Origin: Ulva prolifera
Lineage: Eukaryota; Chlorophyta; Ulvophyceae; Ulvales; Ulvaceae
DNA: 64,000 nt
Direction: 5' to 3'
Assembly (NCBI GenBank): GCA_023078555.1
Contig: CM041196.1
Coordinates: forward strand, 9,318,985-9,382,984
The position numbers and the translations under genes were made by a program. Shown here piece after piece: positions 37,448 through 50,204 of this stretch (its first letter is position 1; the number at the start of each line of letters is the position of its first letter). The notes under the pieces are model-generated. The model was not told where the DNA came from, did not search any database, and was given only the letters and a program-made list of their open reading frames with translations.

Positions 37448-39463
37448 TGCAACCACTCAGTGGCCACCGGTGCGCACGCTGCTGCTATGCGGCCACCGGT
37501 GCGCACGCTCCTGTGGTGGGCCCTTGGCAGTGCGTGGGAGAACTGCACGCGTCGGTGGCAGCAGTGTCTGTGCATTCCGAAGTCGGTGTTTTATGTAATC
37601 ACATTGCCGTTCCTGTTCCGTGTATAATGCTGTCCAACTGCGATGTGGTTGCTCTCACCCGGGGGGCAGCGTCTCAGCGTGCTATGATTCACCACATCCT
37701 GTGGCAACCATCTGTCGGCTCTTGCAATGGCTGTGCGTCGCTGCATGCTCTGGCGGCGATCTGCCGGTTGATCGTAGTCGCACGTACAATCCTTGTCAAT
37801 GCATCCGCGTGGATGAACGAGGCGCAATGGGCTAGTGAAGAGGCCCTACACGCGCACTGTCATCACACATGCTGTGGGTGCGGCACACGTGAAGTAGCAT
37901 TGCCAGCAAGCCAACTGGCCCGTAACAGAGTGGGCAAAGAGGTCCCAGCTTGGGTGGAAACATCACATCAGGCATGCATCCTTACATGATGTCTGGCGTA
38001 TTATGTATTGTTGTTGGTCGTCAGGGCAGGTGTGACGTGGAGTATCACGGCAAGCCTTCCAACCACCGCACCACAGTCACATGCATGCAAGCCAGGCAGT
38101 CCACGCGAATTCCCCCCTACCAGATGAAACACACACAGCACCGCAATCAGCACGTCCGAAGTGCACACAGCGAATCACCCAGGCAGAGCCCAAACAGGAC
38201 ATCATTGGGCGTCTGCCTTGGCTGCGGGCGGTGCCTGTCGTCAGATAGCCTGAAGCAGCAGCTGAGTGAACTCTGCAGCGTGATGCTGGCAGCCTCACTC
38301 ACCACGGCAGGAGTGCAGCACTGCCTTTGCTGTCACGTGATGTTTGGAGGGAGGTCATGAGGGAGGCCATTCATGCTATAGCACTGCAGTGCCCCTGGGG
38401 TGTGGAGATGTCAGACGAGAGTGCAGTGGCGTAGAAACGGTCGGTCAGTGCAGGGCCGTGACGAATGAACGGTCGCTCAGGTAATGCGGCAGTCCAGCGC
38501 CGAGGATCAGTAGTCACCAGCACACGGCAGTGCAGGAGGTTGCTGAGAGACGGAACTTGAGCTGCATGCTTCTGTCTGCTCCATCACAGTGTGGCCATAC
38601 ACGGGGAGAGGTGGAGAGAGAGACATGAGGACAAGCCGCGTCCAGATCTGGCACTACCTCATGAGCGAGTAGGTTGTTCAGGAAATGGCTTTTAGCAGGA
38701 GGATTATGCTTGGAGACACGATATCCGCACCGGAACTGGGTGACAGAGGCATGCCAGAGATGGACACAGAAACTCATAGGGCGTATTCTCCTGACCCGTT
38801 GATGGTGAAAGTATCAGCGAATTGACTACAACCGTGTGGCGGTGCAGCAGGGTGGAGAAGCAAGGCCAGCTTAGGGATGCCAGGCCAGGCACATGCTGTC
38901 GCTGCGCCCAAAGGTTCCTTGGTCCAGAGCTATTCATTCTTCGCGACAGGACAGATACCAGCCAGAAAGTATCCCAGGGCACTGTATGGGAGTTCTGGTG
39001 TTCACGTGCGTCGAAGATGAGCGGCGCTGCTGCTCGCTGGCGTTTGCAGAATCACCTCCCGAGACATGCACGCCTTGGGATGGAATCGGTACCCAGCAGT
39101 TTCAACGCATGCCTTCACATTCACATATGGCAGAGAAGACTTCGCCAAGCGATCAATCACGTTTACCGGCTGTAGCGTCCTCTGGTGTGTGACGGCTGTT
39201 CCCATGCCACTCGGCATCAATCTCCGATCACGATCCAGCGCTTCCCAGGACACCAGTGACCACCGCGCAGGTAGGTTGGAAGCCGTATCACACGCGTATT
39301 GGTGCACTATGTTACTCGAGGTTTCAGCTTCATAGCCTGCAGGTGGGGCAAGGTGTACTCGGCGACGGTGCGGTGGAGCCTGTGTATGGCAGATGCGCGC
39401 ATAGGCTTGCTAGTCATGCAGTTCCCGCTTTTCACATACTGAGCTTACTTGTTGCATGTAATT
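37448..39463. other. Intergenic stretch between the beta-helix gene and HCF106
   Basis: Nothing here could be supported as a gene. A short duplication (gccaccggtgcgcacgctgc and gccaccggtgcgcacgctcc) follows the stop codon of beta-helix gene 1 near 37460-37510. Confidence 0.5.
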
Positions 39464-40548
39464 ATGGCAAGCTTCAGCGCTTCTCGAATGTGGTCGCCTG
39501 CGGCAGGAGCACCGCGACGTCTCCATCGCGTGCCGCGTCTGCCAACGGGCGTTGAAGGTACGCCTTTGGTGCGAAAACTTGCTTGAAACTCCAACTGTGC
39601 ATCTATCAACTATCTGTGTATCTGTGTTGCAGGTCAAACTGCGTTCAGGCGACAAACGCATCAGCGCACTGGCAGCAGGAATACGGTGTGCTCCTGGTGG
39701 CTCCTTGCGCGCCTGTGACGTACGTAGGCCGTGAATTTTCACCACGTACCATAGCCAGATTCCTTTGCAGGCTGTCTCATCGTTCTTCGGAGTCGGTGCT
39801 CCGGAAGCGGCACTAGTGGGCATCGTGGCTGTGGTTGTGTTTGGGCCACAAGGACTGATAGATGTGCGCCCCTTCACCTGAAACACCTCTCCCTGGACTC
39901 CGACATGAACAGCCAAATTGACATCCTTTGTACTGTGCTGCCAAACGTGGCAGTTTAAATCTGTCTTGATCTGTTTGTAAAGCAGACGCTGCGATGCAGG
40001 CTGCCAAAGCTGCAGCTGCCACGATTAGATCGTTCCAGCCCGCGATTCAAGAGATCAGTCAGGCCTCGTCCGAGATCCGGACTACCATCACCAACGAGAT
40101 GGGCATTGACAAGCTGCAAAACGAGTTCCGGGAAATTCAGCAGACGACCCGAGATTCGTTCTCTCTCAATCCCACCCTCGCAACAACTGCCAATGCCAAC
40201 AAGACCGAAACTGCAGCTTTAGATGATGCAGCGACGGCCAGCACTGATAAAGCAGCTGCCAGGACTGATGTACTAGACACAATACCTCAGGAGCTCGAAT
40301 CGTTCGAGTCTCGGGTGGCCAAGGCGCAGAATGGAGCTTCAGACGAGGATCCTGACATTGAGAAGAAACGAGCAGAGTCTGCAGCGCTTGCATGGGGAGG
40401 GGCAGATGCTGTCCCCAGCGCAGCAGACGGCACACCCGCTGACACTGGCGGGCCAAGGCGGCTGGAGGACATGAGCATGGCAGAGCTGGAGCGGGAGCTC
40501 GAGAGGAGAAAGAAGCTCATCAAAGCCATCGAGGACCTGAATGCATAG
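39464..40548 (+). CDS. HCF106: HCF106/TatB-like thylakoid Tat translocase subunit
   Basis: Four plus-strand exons: 39464-39557, 39649-39719, 39771-39863 and 40000-40548, with GT-AG introns of 91, 51 and 136 bp. Predicted protein 268 aa. Residues 1-55 (MASFSASRMWSPAAGAPRR and on) are rich in Ser, Arg and Ala and look like a plastid transit peptide. The next exon encodes the single membrane helix with FGVGAPEAALVGIVAVVV and FGPQGLID, matching the conserved FGVGAPE/GPKGL signature of HCF106. The last exon gives the amphipathic helix (AAAATIRSFQPAIQEIS), then a charged disordered tail ending in a coiled-coil-like MSMAELERELERRKKLIKAI. HCF106 pairs with cpTatC to receive twin-arginine precursors at the thylakoid. 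Gln replaces the usual Lys in GPKGL. The exon 1-2 junction (acceptor at 39648) was chosen because it keeps the frame. Confidence 0.87.
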
Positions 40549-41301
40549 CGCCTTTCGGCACAAACTTGTAGCACACGAGGCCGTGTAGTGTGTGGCATTG
40601 CTGTGAGAGGTGCTCCCGCTGTTCGCTTTTCCTGGCACACGCACAGAAAGTAGAGACATCATTGTCTCTTGCATCTCTGTGCACCGTGCGTGTGTAAATT
40701 TGATCCGTGATGCGTGTATAAATCTGATCCGTGATGCGGCTTGTGCTATATTGTGGAGGTTGCTGACAGCGATGGAGAGTACAGCTTCGTCCAGGAAGGG
40801 CAGTGATTACATAGCCGTAGCTGCAGTTGTGATGGGAGTAGCCGGGCAGCCTTCACGCCACATCCGGTTCACAACCGCCTTTGAAAGTGCCTGAGCTTGT
40901 GTTGAATCGGATTTTGTGTTGAAACGGTTGACAAGCGTGCCAGCTTTCAGACATGCGGCATTCACTGAGAGTAGGCAACAGCACACTCATACTGCTCGTA
41001 CGATTGTACTGTGCTTGTGAGCGGGACGAGCATTCGGCTTCGATGTTCTGTGACCGAGACACACCAAGTAATATGGAGTGCCTGTAGTCACGCCCAACAT
41101 CAAGTGCGATCGTGTTCGCCTGCCTCTGCCCCCGTAGCATAGTGCAATGGTACACTAGCAAAGTTTAGAGACAGGAACAGCACGTTGAAGCGGGGTTTCA
41201 AGCGCCCAGATCCATTGCCATTGATGACTCGACTGGCTCCGCTCTATGCTGTCATCATAAGATTTGCAAAGGCATCGGATAACAATGAAACGGCAGGGCA
41301 T
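40549..41301. other. Downstream region of HCF106
   Basis: A TGTAA motif, the usual polyadenylation signal in green algae, lies at about 40691, 145 bp after the stop. It sits in a short tandem repeat (gtgtgtaaatttgatccgtg then gtgtataaatctgatccgtg). No gene is supported in the rest. Confidence 0.4.
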
Positions 41302-44300
41302 GTATGCGTCTCCGCTCAAGCTGCCATTGACTGATTCCGCAGTGATCATCTGGGCGGGCCCAGTGATCTGGAGGTGACAGGCCCCGTCTCACAGAGAAGC
41401 GCACTGATAGCTGGCCTCCGCGAGCAGCTCCATGACAATGCAGTCACTGTGCCGCTGTCGCTGTCATGGGAAGATGCGCAAGCATGGTTCGCCTGTGCCG
41501 AGGGACAGGAGCTCGCAGGTTCTGTGAGCACAGCCTGCGGTCATCAGAAACACGACGCAGCGGCAGACCGCGATGACCACCTCCTACGCGCCCTGAAGGT
41601 GAGCTCAAACAAACGTCGTATTCCTGAGTAGCATAAGCCACTATGCCATACTGTTCGTGGGCCGGCCGGGGTTGGTGCCTCGCCGCTAGCGAGCTCGCGT
41701 GTGTGCTCAGTGCACTGCTCACGTAGGGCTGTCCCGTAATTCCTGGTACGATAGATTCACAAGACCTCGGGCCAATGCAGAGTCAATGCTCGAATAAAAA
41801 AAATACAGCAAGACCGGCATCCACGCGAGTAATTCCCGGTTGTGTCCCAGATTCGACTTCCAAGCTCTTAGCACCAACGCTGCGATGTACCGGCAAGGCA
41901 CTATTGCTAGCTGTGTGCATGCTACATGGCTACGTGAGCTGCCTATGCACGATAGTGCTCATTCCCATACGGAGGTCGCACACGTCTGTAAATCAGACCG
42001 GCCGTCTCGAGCAACATCCATGAGCACTGGCAGGCATCAGCACCCTCAGATGAAGCACACCACTGTGCAAGAGACCAAGGCACAGCATCACCTGCAGCAC
42101 CGTGCCAGCCTCAGCACCGCCAAACCGTTTCATGCGGCACTGGCAGTGCACCCGGATCCAGTGGTGGTTTGAGGATGGGCAGATGATGCACAGACATCCA
42201 TGGACATCAATCGTGCCCGCACAGCGCTGCGGCCTCTGACAGCGTGTGGCAAGAGTGGGTGCAGGCTGCGGACTTTCTCCGAGACGAGGCCACCATCGCA
42301 CAGGTGACAGACGCCCTCGCTGCGCTGCTGATTGAGTTCACCGCCAGCGACCCGTCAGTGAAGGAGCGGGCTCGGGCTGCAAAGGTGTGACCTGACACGA
42401 CTTATCTGTGGCTATTTGGGACCCCTCTGAAGTGGTAATGGTATTTTCAGTTTGGTGGGTGCTGCGCGGTGGCTTCAGCTAGCTAGCGCATGTGTGTGCC
42501 GACCGGGGGGCGTGGGGGGCGTGCTGACAGCTGCACGCAAGCGGTGGACTACGCCGCAATGCGCGTGTTTGCTCTCACAACGCGCATGCTGATAGCATCC
42601 GGAATTGCTTCGCGGACGACTATCTGCACACGTACAAACCTTCGTCCCCAAGAGACACCCCTGTGCGCTGCTGCTCGTGTTTTCAAGCCACGGCACGGCC
42701 GGGTGTGCAGATCGTGCGCGCCGTGTCCCATAGCAACGTGCTGGCCATCCTGGCGGCCGTGTGTGAGCGAACCACCCCCTCCGCAACCAGCATCAGCCGG
42801 GCGCCAAACGGCCACGCGCCCAGCCGTCCGTAAAGGGCCCCCTCGGCCCCTGTCGGGCGGCTGCTGCAGCTGCTGCCCCGCAGCTTCCACCCGGCCCTCG
42901 TGCGCACATGCTGCCTGCACCCCACTGACAGGCGCTCCTGTGACCTCTGATCTCGACTCGGACTTCGGGATAAGCATGTTGCCAATCGATGATGAAGAGC
43001 TGACGCAGCTCCTCGCGGCGGCCGCGCCGCTTGCGGGGGGGTGCAGGGAGCTTGCACATGCATGTGTCCCCTGCACACATATAAGGAACGAGCGGCAGCC
43101 TCGACAGGGAGACCCTGCCGCCGGCTCCAGCGCGCTCGCCGTCGTGCATGCATGCGGCGAGGGCGCGGAGCCGGGGTGCGGGCCAGAGTGGCGGTTGCCA
43201 CAGGGGGCCTGCCACGTCTGCAGCTCAGCATTGATGGATCACGGCAACCAAAACCCGCTAGCTGGTGCAACGCGCTGGCGCACCTCCGCACGCTGCAGAC
43301 CCTCGCAGTCGAGGTGGCTGAGGGGCCGCTCCGGAACAGCATGCCCGACTTCATGGCGGCGCTGCGGAGCCTGCCCGCCCTGTCGCACCTCTGCATCAGT
43401 TACGATGAGTTACGTTACAGCACCCCGCCGCACGCTTCAGCATCGAGCTCCGCAGTCAGCGATGGTGGCCGGCTGCTGCGGGAGGGTGTGGCCGCGCTGA
43501 CGCAGCTCCAGTGCCTGGACCTCGACCGCTGCTTCAATGCTGCCGTGAGCCCGGAGAGCGGGATCACAGCGCGCAGCTGATGCAGCTGTCGCGCCTGCCC
43601 GCCCTGGCGCACCTCTGCAATAAGTACAAAGGCCTACAGTACAACGTCCCAGTGGAGGTGACGGTCCCACAGCACGATTCAACCTCACACTTGCAAGGTG
43701 GCGATGGTGATCGGCTGCTGCTTGAGGGCGTGGCCGTGGTGGCGCAGCTCCAGTCCTTGGACCTCGACCGCTGCTTCAATGCAGCTGCAAATCCTCAGAG
43801 TATGTACGGTGAGTCGACAGGGCGCGCCCTCGCGCAGCTGCCGCGGCTTTCGCGGCTGACGTGTCTGCGCTACACCGGCGCAGCCAACGCGTCGAAGAAC
43901 GTGCAGCGGCTGGCAGACTCTATCAGGAGTCTCGCATCTCTACAGGAGCTATATGTTGGTCTGCTCGGGTGCAAGAGCAGGAATGTTCGCTTCGACCGAG
44001 CACAGGCCGAGCCCGCTTCTGCGCAAGCTGGTCTACTGCTGAATTTGTTTGAGAGTCTAGGGCTGCCCCCGCTGCAGCATCTTGAGTTGGGTGTGGGAAC
44101 AGCCGGGCATGGAACTGGCGGACGGCGGGTACATATTGGTCATATGCCGGTGGCAGAGAGCCATGCATGTATGCGCAGGCACAACCCGGCGCTGCTGACC
44201 CGGCTGACCGGCCTGCGGCTTGGCCTACGCACAGTATGTCTTGCGGTATGTCTCGTGGTGAGGTGTGTTGCCGGCAGAGCAACAGCGCCGGTCGGTGCCG

Positions 44301-44869
44301 GTCGGCGAGGCCCGCTGCTCCACAGCAGATCATGTATCAGGGCCGCACCGAGGCGGCGCTGCTCGCCGACACGCCGGCGCTCCGCTCCCTGCGCTTGAAT
44401 TCATTCGTGGCATGGTCAAGATTTCATCCGTTTTTTTTTTCGAGAGGACTTCTCTTGCATTAACGCGGTGCTTCCGGGCATGTCCGGGCTGACGCGCCTC
44501 GACATCAGCTGCTACGGCGCCAACGCCGAGGCCGTGCTGGCGGTGCTGACCACTCTAGCCCGGCCCGGAATGGCGTGGTGTGAGGGGCTGCGGGACCTGG
44601 ACATCGGGTTCAACACGATTTGGCTGGAGCATGCGGAGGAGCTCGCCGGGTTGCTGCGGCAGTTCCGCGGCCTCGAACGGCTGGGCATGCAGAATCTTAG
44701 CCTTGGTGGCCGGCCCGGCCTGGAGGCCTTGGGGGTGGTACTGCCTGCTGTGGCTTGCCTGCCGCGGCTGCGGGCTCTGGATGCGGCGTGCAATTGCAGT
44801 CCGCCGGACCTGGAAGCTGCCTGGGACCTGGCTGCGGGCCCTGCGCATGTGAGTGATGTTCAATTGTGA
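41302..44869 (+). pseudogene. Copy H: broken Skp1/BTB-LRR gene
   Basis: Exon 1 (about 41302-41599) has SQRSALIAGLREQLHD and VPLSLSWEDAQAWFAC and ends LLRALK. A one-base loss near 41350 shifts the frame relative to the matching sequence in copy I. Exon 2 (42265-42384) is intact and begins AADFLRDEATIAQVTDAL. Exon 3 starts at 42711 (IVRAVSHSNVLAILAAV) but soon shifts frame before the LLPRSFHPA block. Leucine-rich repeats then continue in several frames (43041-43580, 43511-44398 and 44468-44869), with a deletion near 43560 and further shifts near 44250 and 44440. A repeat unit appears duplicated at 43580-43790 (LEGVAVVAQLQSLDLDRCFN). The C-terminus WDLAAGPAHVSDVQL matches copies I and J. At least four frame breaks make a working protein unlikely. 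Confidence 0.78.
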
Positions 44870-45555
44870 GCAGTGCGCTGCGGTGACCATGGCAGCATGA
44901 AGTGCATGTACACATAGTTTCCGTTATGTTGTGATCATGGCAGAGCGGCGATGTTGAGGCCTGTGCTAGACAGCAGTCTGTCCTTCCCGATCGTGGTCGA
45001 GAACTCCAATGTTGATGTGACATCTCAGTGTTCCAATCCTTTCTCTTGTGCATCTCACGCAGCCTCCAAGCTATGCCCGATTCAGTCACCCGCGGCCATG
45101 ATGCCCGCTTCACTGACAGCACGATGTCGCCAAAAGTCATGACCAGGAGATCACGATGGCAACATGCAAAGGAACCACCCAGCCTGGCGCGACCTATCGC
45201 ATGTTCTGTCTTGCCCAGCAGAGGTCCATAAGGTCACGACTGGGAGGCTGCTGTGTTGCTGCTGTGATCTTCGTTTGTCAACAAGCGTGCATGCATGCAT
45301 TTGCAATGAAACTGCACACTGACAGTGATGCAATTCACCAGGTGCAGACAGCATACACGCCTTGCCACACGACCACTGCCTACATCTCTACCACGACCAA
45401 TGTATGTGATGCAAATCATCGACGTCCTGATTCTTTGTGAGGGCAAACGAGATCAACAAGCTTGTTAACAGCTTAAGCCCACATCCTCGAGAACATTGGA
45501 TTGAAACTTTGCAAGGACCAAAACAGAACACACAGGAGGGGCAATCTGGCCATTG
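44870..45555. other. Intergenic stretch between copy H and beta-helix gene 2
   Basis: It contains no supported gene. It separates the 3' end of copy H from the 3' end of the convergent beta-helix gene. Confidence 0.5.
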
Positions 45556-48500
45556 TCACACAGACCTTGCCGCGACCACCTCCACGCCCTGCACCTTCTC
45601 GTAATGCGCCAAGCCACACTCGTTTAGCCCGTGGCACATGAATCCCCGTGTTGCAACACCCCCTGGCACCCCCTCCACCTTGCACTCGCTGAAACAGCTC
45701 TTCTGCGCCAGTGCTGCCCTCTGCACATGAAACCCCACTAGACACCGGGCCACGTCAACCCGCCGAGCCGTCACCACGCCGTGCTTCGTCACAGAAACCC
45801 CTATGACGCTGCAGTCACGCACCTGAACCGCGTCAAGCGTCGCGTGTGTCTGGGCCCCCTCATGCACGCACCGGGCCCCCCGCCCCTCCGCCGCGCCGCG
45901 CGCGAGCAGTGCGTCCCATGCGTGCTGAACCGCCTCCGGCCCTGACCGCCCGCAGACGCCGCACGGCGCCTCGAAATCGCACGGAGCTTCCCCAACATGC
46001 ACTCCCGTGGTACACTGTGAAACCTGTGTGTCTCGCACCGTCATGGCCGCTCCATCGGAAACATCCACTCCGATTTCCTGCGCGGCAACGGTGCAGTGTA
46101 GAAGCGACGCCGTCTTCTGCACCCCGGCCACCTGGACCCCCCTCCACGAGCTTGACAGATCACAGGAGACAAGCTTCAGCTCCCCGCTGCCAGACGCGCA
46201 TGCTCCAGCAGCGCATGTCCCACCATGAGCTTTGACGCGCTTTGCGTGGAGCGTGCCGCCGCCTTGCCCCACAAGCAGTGCCACTGATCCAGCGGAGCAT
46301 TCGCAGTCCTCCGCCACAAGCTTCCCACCACTTGCCGCAAAAAAGCCACACCCTGTGGCGTGAATCTCGCAGTCGACGACGGACATGCTCGCGCCGCCGC
46401 TCGCAATGAAGGCCTCCTTTACTCCCGCCCCCACCGTGCACTTCCTGACTGCACATGTAGCCACTGGCACGTCTGCAATGACGGCAATCTCTGAGCGCGA
46501 GAAGCGGCACCCCTCAAATGCAGCGTTTGCGCGTATCCGCACGCAGCACTCCCGGTCCCCTGAAGTAGGCCCCTCAAACGAGCACTCTTCGATTTTCACA
46601 GACACGTGCGAGTCTACAAAGATGTCCTGCATGTTGTCGCGGAAGGTGCAGCCCCGCACAGCCGCCGCCTGCACGCCGCAGAGCGAGAGGCCACCTTCCA
46701 GTGTCGTGTGGTCCTCACAGCGCGCAGCGAGATACGCACGGCTCGCCGCCCGTATGCCCGCATGGCCCTCAAAGCGGCACCCGACCAGCTCGGCGCGGGC
46801 CGCCTCGTGCGCCTGCACTGCCCGGCTATACCTGGTCAGAACTACTCCATGCATGCGCAGATCGGCCTGGGTCCCCCCGCCGTTCGGCGCGGCTGTGGTG
46901 AGGACGCCAAACATGCAGTCCTCCACCGACCCACCCTCCACGTCGATCTGCCCGCCACGACAGACGTACGCCGTAGGAGCATCGGTGACGAGCGGCTGGT
47001 CCACATGTTCAGACTGCCGGGCCTTCGCAGTTCCGGTCGCAACGGCGGTCATGTTGGCGACGCGCGAGTCCTTCATTCGCGCCCGGCCGCAGTTCACATG
47101 CATGCCCATGTAGCCCTCCGGGATGTTGCAGCGCAGGAAGCGGCCGCACGCGCCCTCCTCCACGACAACGGCCGCGTCGCGCTCAGTGACGCCCGGCCCC
47201 GGCAGCATGCCGCCCCGGAAGCACACGTCCACCGCTGCGACTTCGGCGCCGCCGCTCGCCACGCAAGCCGGACCCACAGCCTCGAGCTGCCCGCCCTCGA
47301 TCCGCAGTGCCGCGTCCGCACAGTTGACGAAGCAAGAGACCTCGTTACCGCGGGCGTCGCAGCGTGACACCACCGCCCGGCTGCCACAGCCATGCACTAC
47401 CATACCGTAGTAGCTGCGCAATCGGCACAGCAGCAGCGCGGCGGCACTGCCCTCCCCGACCCTGACCGCCAACCCGTCTCGGCTGCGCACGTCGCAGCGC
47501 GTCATCTGCAGCCGCGCCGCCCCGCGCGACCCCTGCGGAGGCGCGCGCTCCAGCCTCACAGCGATTGCATCTGGATCACCCTGGCCACGGAAGTGGACGT
47601 CCGACATCGCACCCTGGGCGCCCTCCGCCAGAGTGCATGCCTCAGCGCAGCGGATGCTGGTCTCGCACACTTCCAGTGACGCTGTGGCACCAGTGGCATC
47701 AGCGGCGCGGCGAAAGCCAGTGATGTGGCAACGGCGCATGTGCGCCGTGCCGCCATGCATGCACAAGCAGGTGCCTTCATTTATGGTGCAGGGGCTGTTG
47801 GTGCCCTGGCTGCCGGTGCCGGTGAGGGCGCAGTCATCGGTGGCGATGTGGCTACCGGGGTCGTTGGCAATGATGGCGGTTGCGACGGTGCCGAGAAGCT
47901 CGGAGGCCTGCAGCGCGGCGGAGGCGCCGGCTTCGGCGATGACGCAGTAATGGCAGGTCTGGAAGGAGCAGCCGGTGAGGGTGGTGGTGGAGGCGGGGCC
48001 GTGGGCGATGAGCGCGGCGAGGCAAGCGTGCCAGGCGCAGTCAGAGAGGGCCACGGCGGCGCCGTGCACGACATAGAGCGTGCACGCGTAGAAGGTGCAC
48101 CTCTGGAAGCTTCCGCGGAAGTCTGGGCCGGCACATATGACGGCGCCGCCTGAACCGAGCAATGGATGATGTCGCAGAGCGGCCAGATCGTGCGATGGAT
48201 ACATGCGCATTGGTAGAGCAGATGGGCTTGTGGTGGATGCAGTTGCTGAGCGACAAGGTCGATTGCAACCTATTTCTGAGTCATGGCCTGGTTCGGGGTG
48301 CACCCCATGGCAGCAGTCTCGTGGGTCAGGGCTGCCAGGACGAAGACAACATGATGTCGCACTCAGAGTGATTTTTGCGCTTGTGCATGGATCTGATGGA
48401 TTCGCAAACTGTATTTTGTGGATTTGGTGACCGGTCGGCCCTGGCAATGAGTTCAGGCAACTCTGAGCGGGCCAACCACTCGCACGACCTAATAGATGAC

Positions 48501-49558
48501 AGCGATGCAGAGATCTTGGCCTCTCGATGCGAGGACAGACTTAAGCCAGTGCAGGGTATCACTGCACGCCATATTATAGAACATGATGCACCAGCGGTGA
48601 TGGGGACTGCGATCGAGGACTGCGACTGGATCAACGGCGTCTTTGCGTTCCCCAAAGGTTGCAATGCTCCCTTGGAGACTTGCGCCTATCATGCAATGCA
48701 TGCGGCAGCTTGACCTCTGGCAAGGGAGGCCGCACCAATGAAAGTGGTGTCCCTGAAGTGAGCTCCTTTGCCAGACAGCAGGAACACGCCGTTTTGGGCG
48801 ATTTTGATGGTTCCCCGCAGGACAAACCCGCCAAATGTGGAGCACCTCCAAACAATGAAGGTGCTCAGCAGGGCCTGCGCCCCGGTGTCGTGCGCTTCAT
48901 GGCCCAACTCGGGCGGTAGGATCACATGAGAATTGCCGGACGAGACCCGACGTACCAGGTCTTCAAGCGACGCCACATCGCCCTGCACTCACACATACGA
49001 TAGCTGTGATAGATGTTACCTTGTGTGAATCTGTCGCAAGAGCTGGTGCATGCGTAGGTGAACACTGATCATGATCAAGTATCCTGCAGCTGTGACATCC
49101 GAGACGTAATTCCCGCCTGGTAGCTCCATAGGGCAAGATAGGCTCCATAATATCAGCCAAAACATCGATGTCGGTGTGGAATTGTTTGTTCGTGGTGAAG
49201 ATCTCGGCTGTTTTACCGAGGCATCCATCGCGGCAAGCGGTCGCGACAGCCAGCCAGGTTCAACGGGTGTTGCATATGTAGCATCTCTGATGCAATATAA
49301 CGACAGAAGACTCACCGGGTCTCGTGTGGGATCTGTCAGCGCTGCCGACTGGGAGCATGTGGCGACAGTCCACGTCAGTTCGGATGTTGGCACCCGGTCT
49401 ATGACGGGTGTTAGCGCCCCGGCACTGCCACAGCCACACTTGACACAAGCCACTGGAACATGGAGAGCAGCAGGAGGCTGGGATACAGTTGCGACGTGGC
49501 CGCAGGTGTGGGCGCGGATAGCACACTCTCCGCGAGTGATCCAGCATTCTGTAGACAT
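45556..49558 (-). CDS. RING-like Cys/His motif plus right-handed beta-helix protein, gene 2
   Basis: Minus-strand exons 49558-49316 (243 bp), 48982-48736 (247 bp) and 48149-45556. The GT-AG introns are 333 and 586 bp with the same phases (0, then 1) as gene 1, and the joined frame is open. Predicted protein 1027 aa. Exon 1 starts MSTECWITRGECAI, aligning with MSFESW of gene 1, then has CGHVATV, CVKCGCG and DRVPTSELTW. The Cys three residues after CGH in gene 1 is missing here, so the metal site is weaker. Exon 2 begins GDVASLEDLVRRVSSG and starts the helix (GKGAHFRDTTFIG). Exon 3 is about 860 residues of beta-helix turns (for example VICAGPDFRGSFQRCTF). Near the C-terminus APCGVCG and CVHEGA match gene 1. 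It faces gene 1 across HCF106 and copy H and is clearly its paralogue. Confidence 0.85.
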
Positions 49559-50204
49559 GTCAACGTATGTATACAGAATGTTTCAGCTGGTTCAGCCTGA
49601 AGCGTAGACAAATATATCTAGACGAGTGCCAGCGAACACGATGCCTACTTCAAGCAGCGACTGCGAATGCGATGCCTGTTGTCGTCGCGCCAACATCGCG
49701 ACCGAGCGTATCTCTTCGAGATAGGCTTCAGGCGCCAAAGTCTTGCCAGGTGTCACCGCGGGATACCTGTGGACACCAGAGCTTGCAGGGCGTGAACGAA
49801 GCATTTAGTGGACATCAAGTTGTTGTTTGACGATACGCAGCCACAATTGAGGTCGATGGTTCGTCCGTCGCTTGTTTAGGTGTACATTGCTAGCCCTGGA
49901 TATCCAATGCGTGTACAGCCTTTGGATAGAGACACGTAACTTGACGTGACGTAACTTACGTCACGTAAGGCATGGGGGAGTGCCTGTGGCCACGGTTGCG
50001 ACGGTACCTTACTGCTTTCACCCCCCAGAGCACCTAGGCATACACATGCACGGAACAGTGGTTTCAATGCAGAACCATACTTGTGGTCCAAGTCCCTGGA
50101 ATTGCCGTCCTGGTAGGTTTTGCCAACCATGTGGACGACTGGTCATGAGCGACAAGTCGATGATCCGCAAGAGTCCCAAGCAACACCGGAGAGGAAACGC
50201 ATCG
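49559..50204. other. Upstream region of beta-helix gene 2
   Basis: No gene is supported here. It should hold the promoter of beta-helix gene 2 and contains the palindrome at 49941-49968. Confidence 0.45.
49941..49968. promoter_or_regulatory. Near-perfect palindrome with repeated ACGT cores
   Basis: The arms ttgacgtgacgtaa and ttacgtcacgtaa face each other across one base. Each arm carries two ACGT cores in TGACG/CGTCA context, the kind of site bound by plant and algal bZIP factors. It lies about 380 bp upstream of the start codon of beta-helix gene 2 (minus strand). A regulatory role is inferred from sequence only. Confidence 0.45.

Noticed and set aside
48375-48713. Plus-strand frame of 112 codons
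   Set aside because: It lies mostly in intron 2 of beta-helix gene 2 on the opposite strand and shows no motif.
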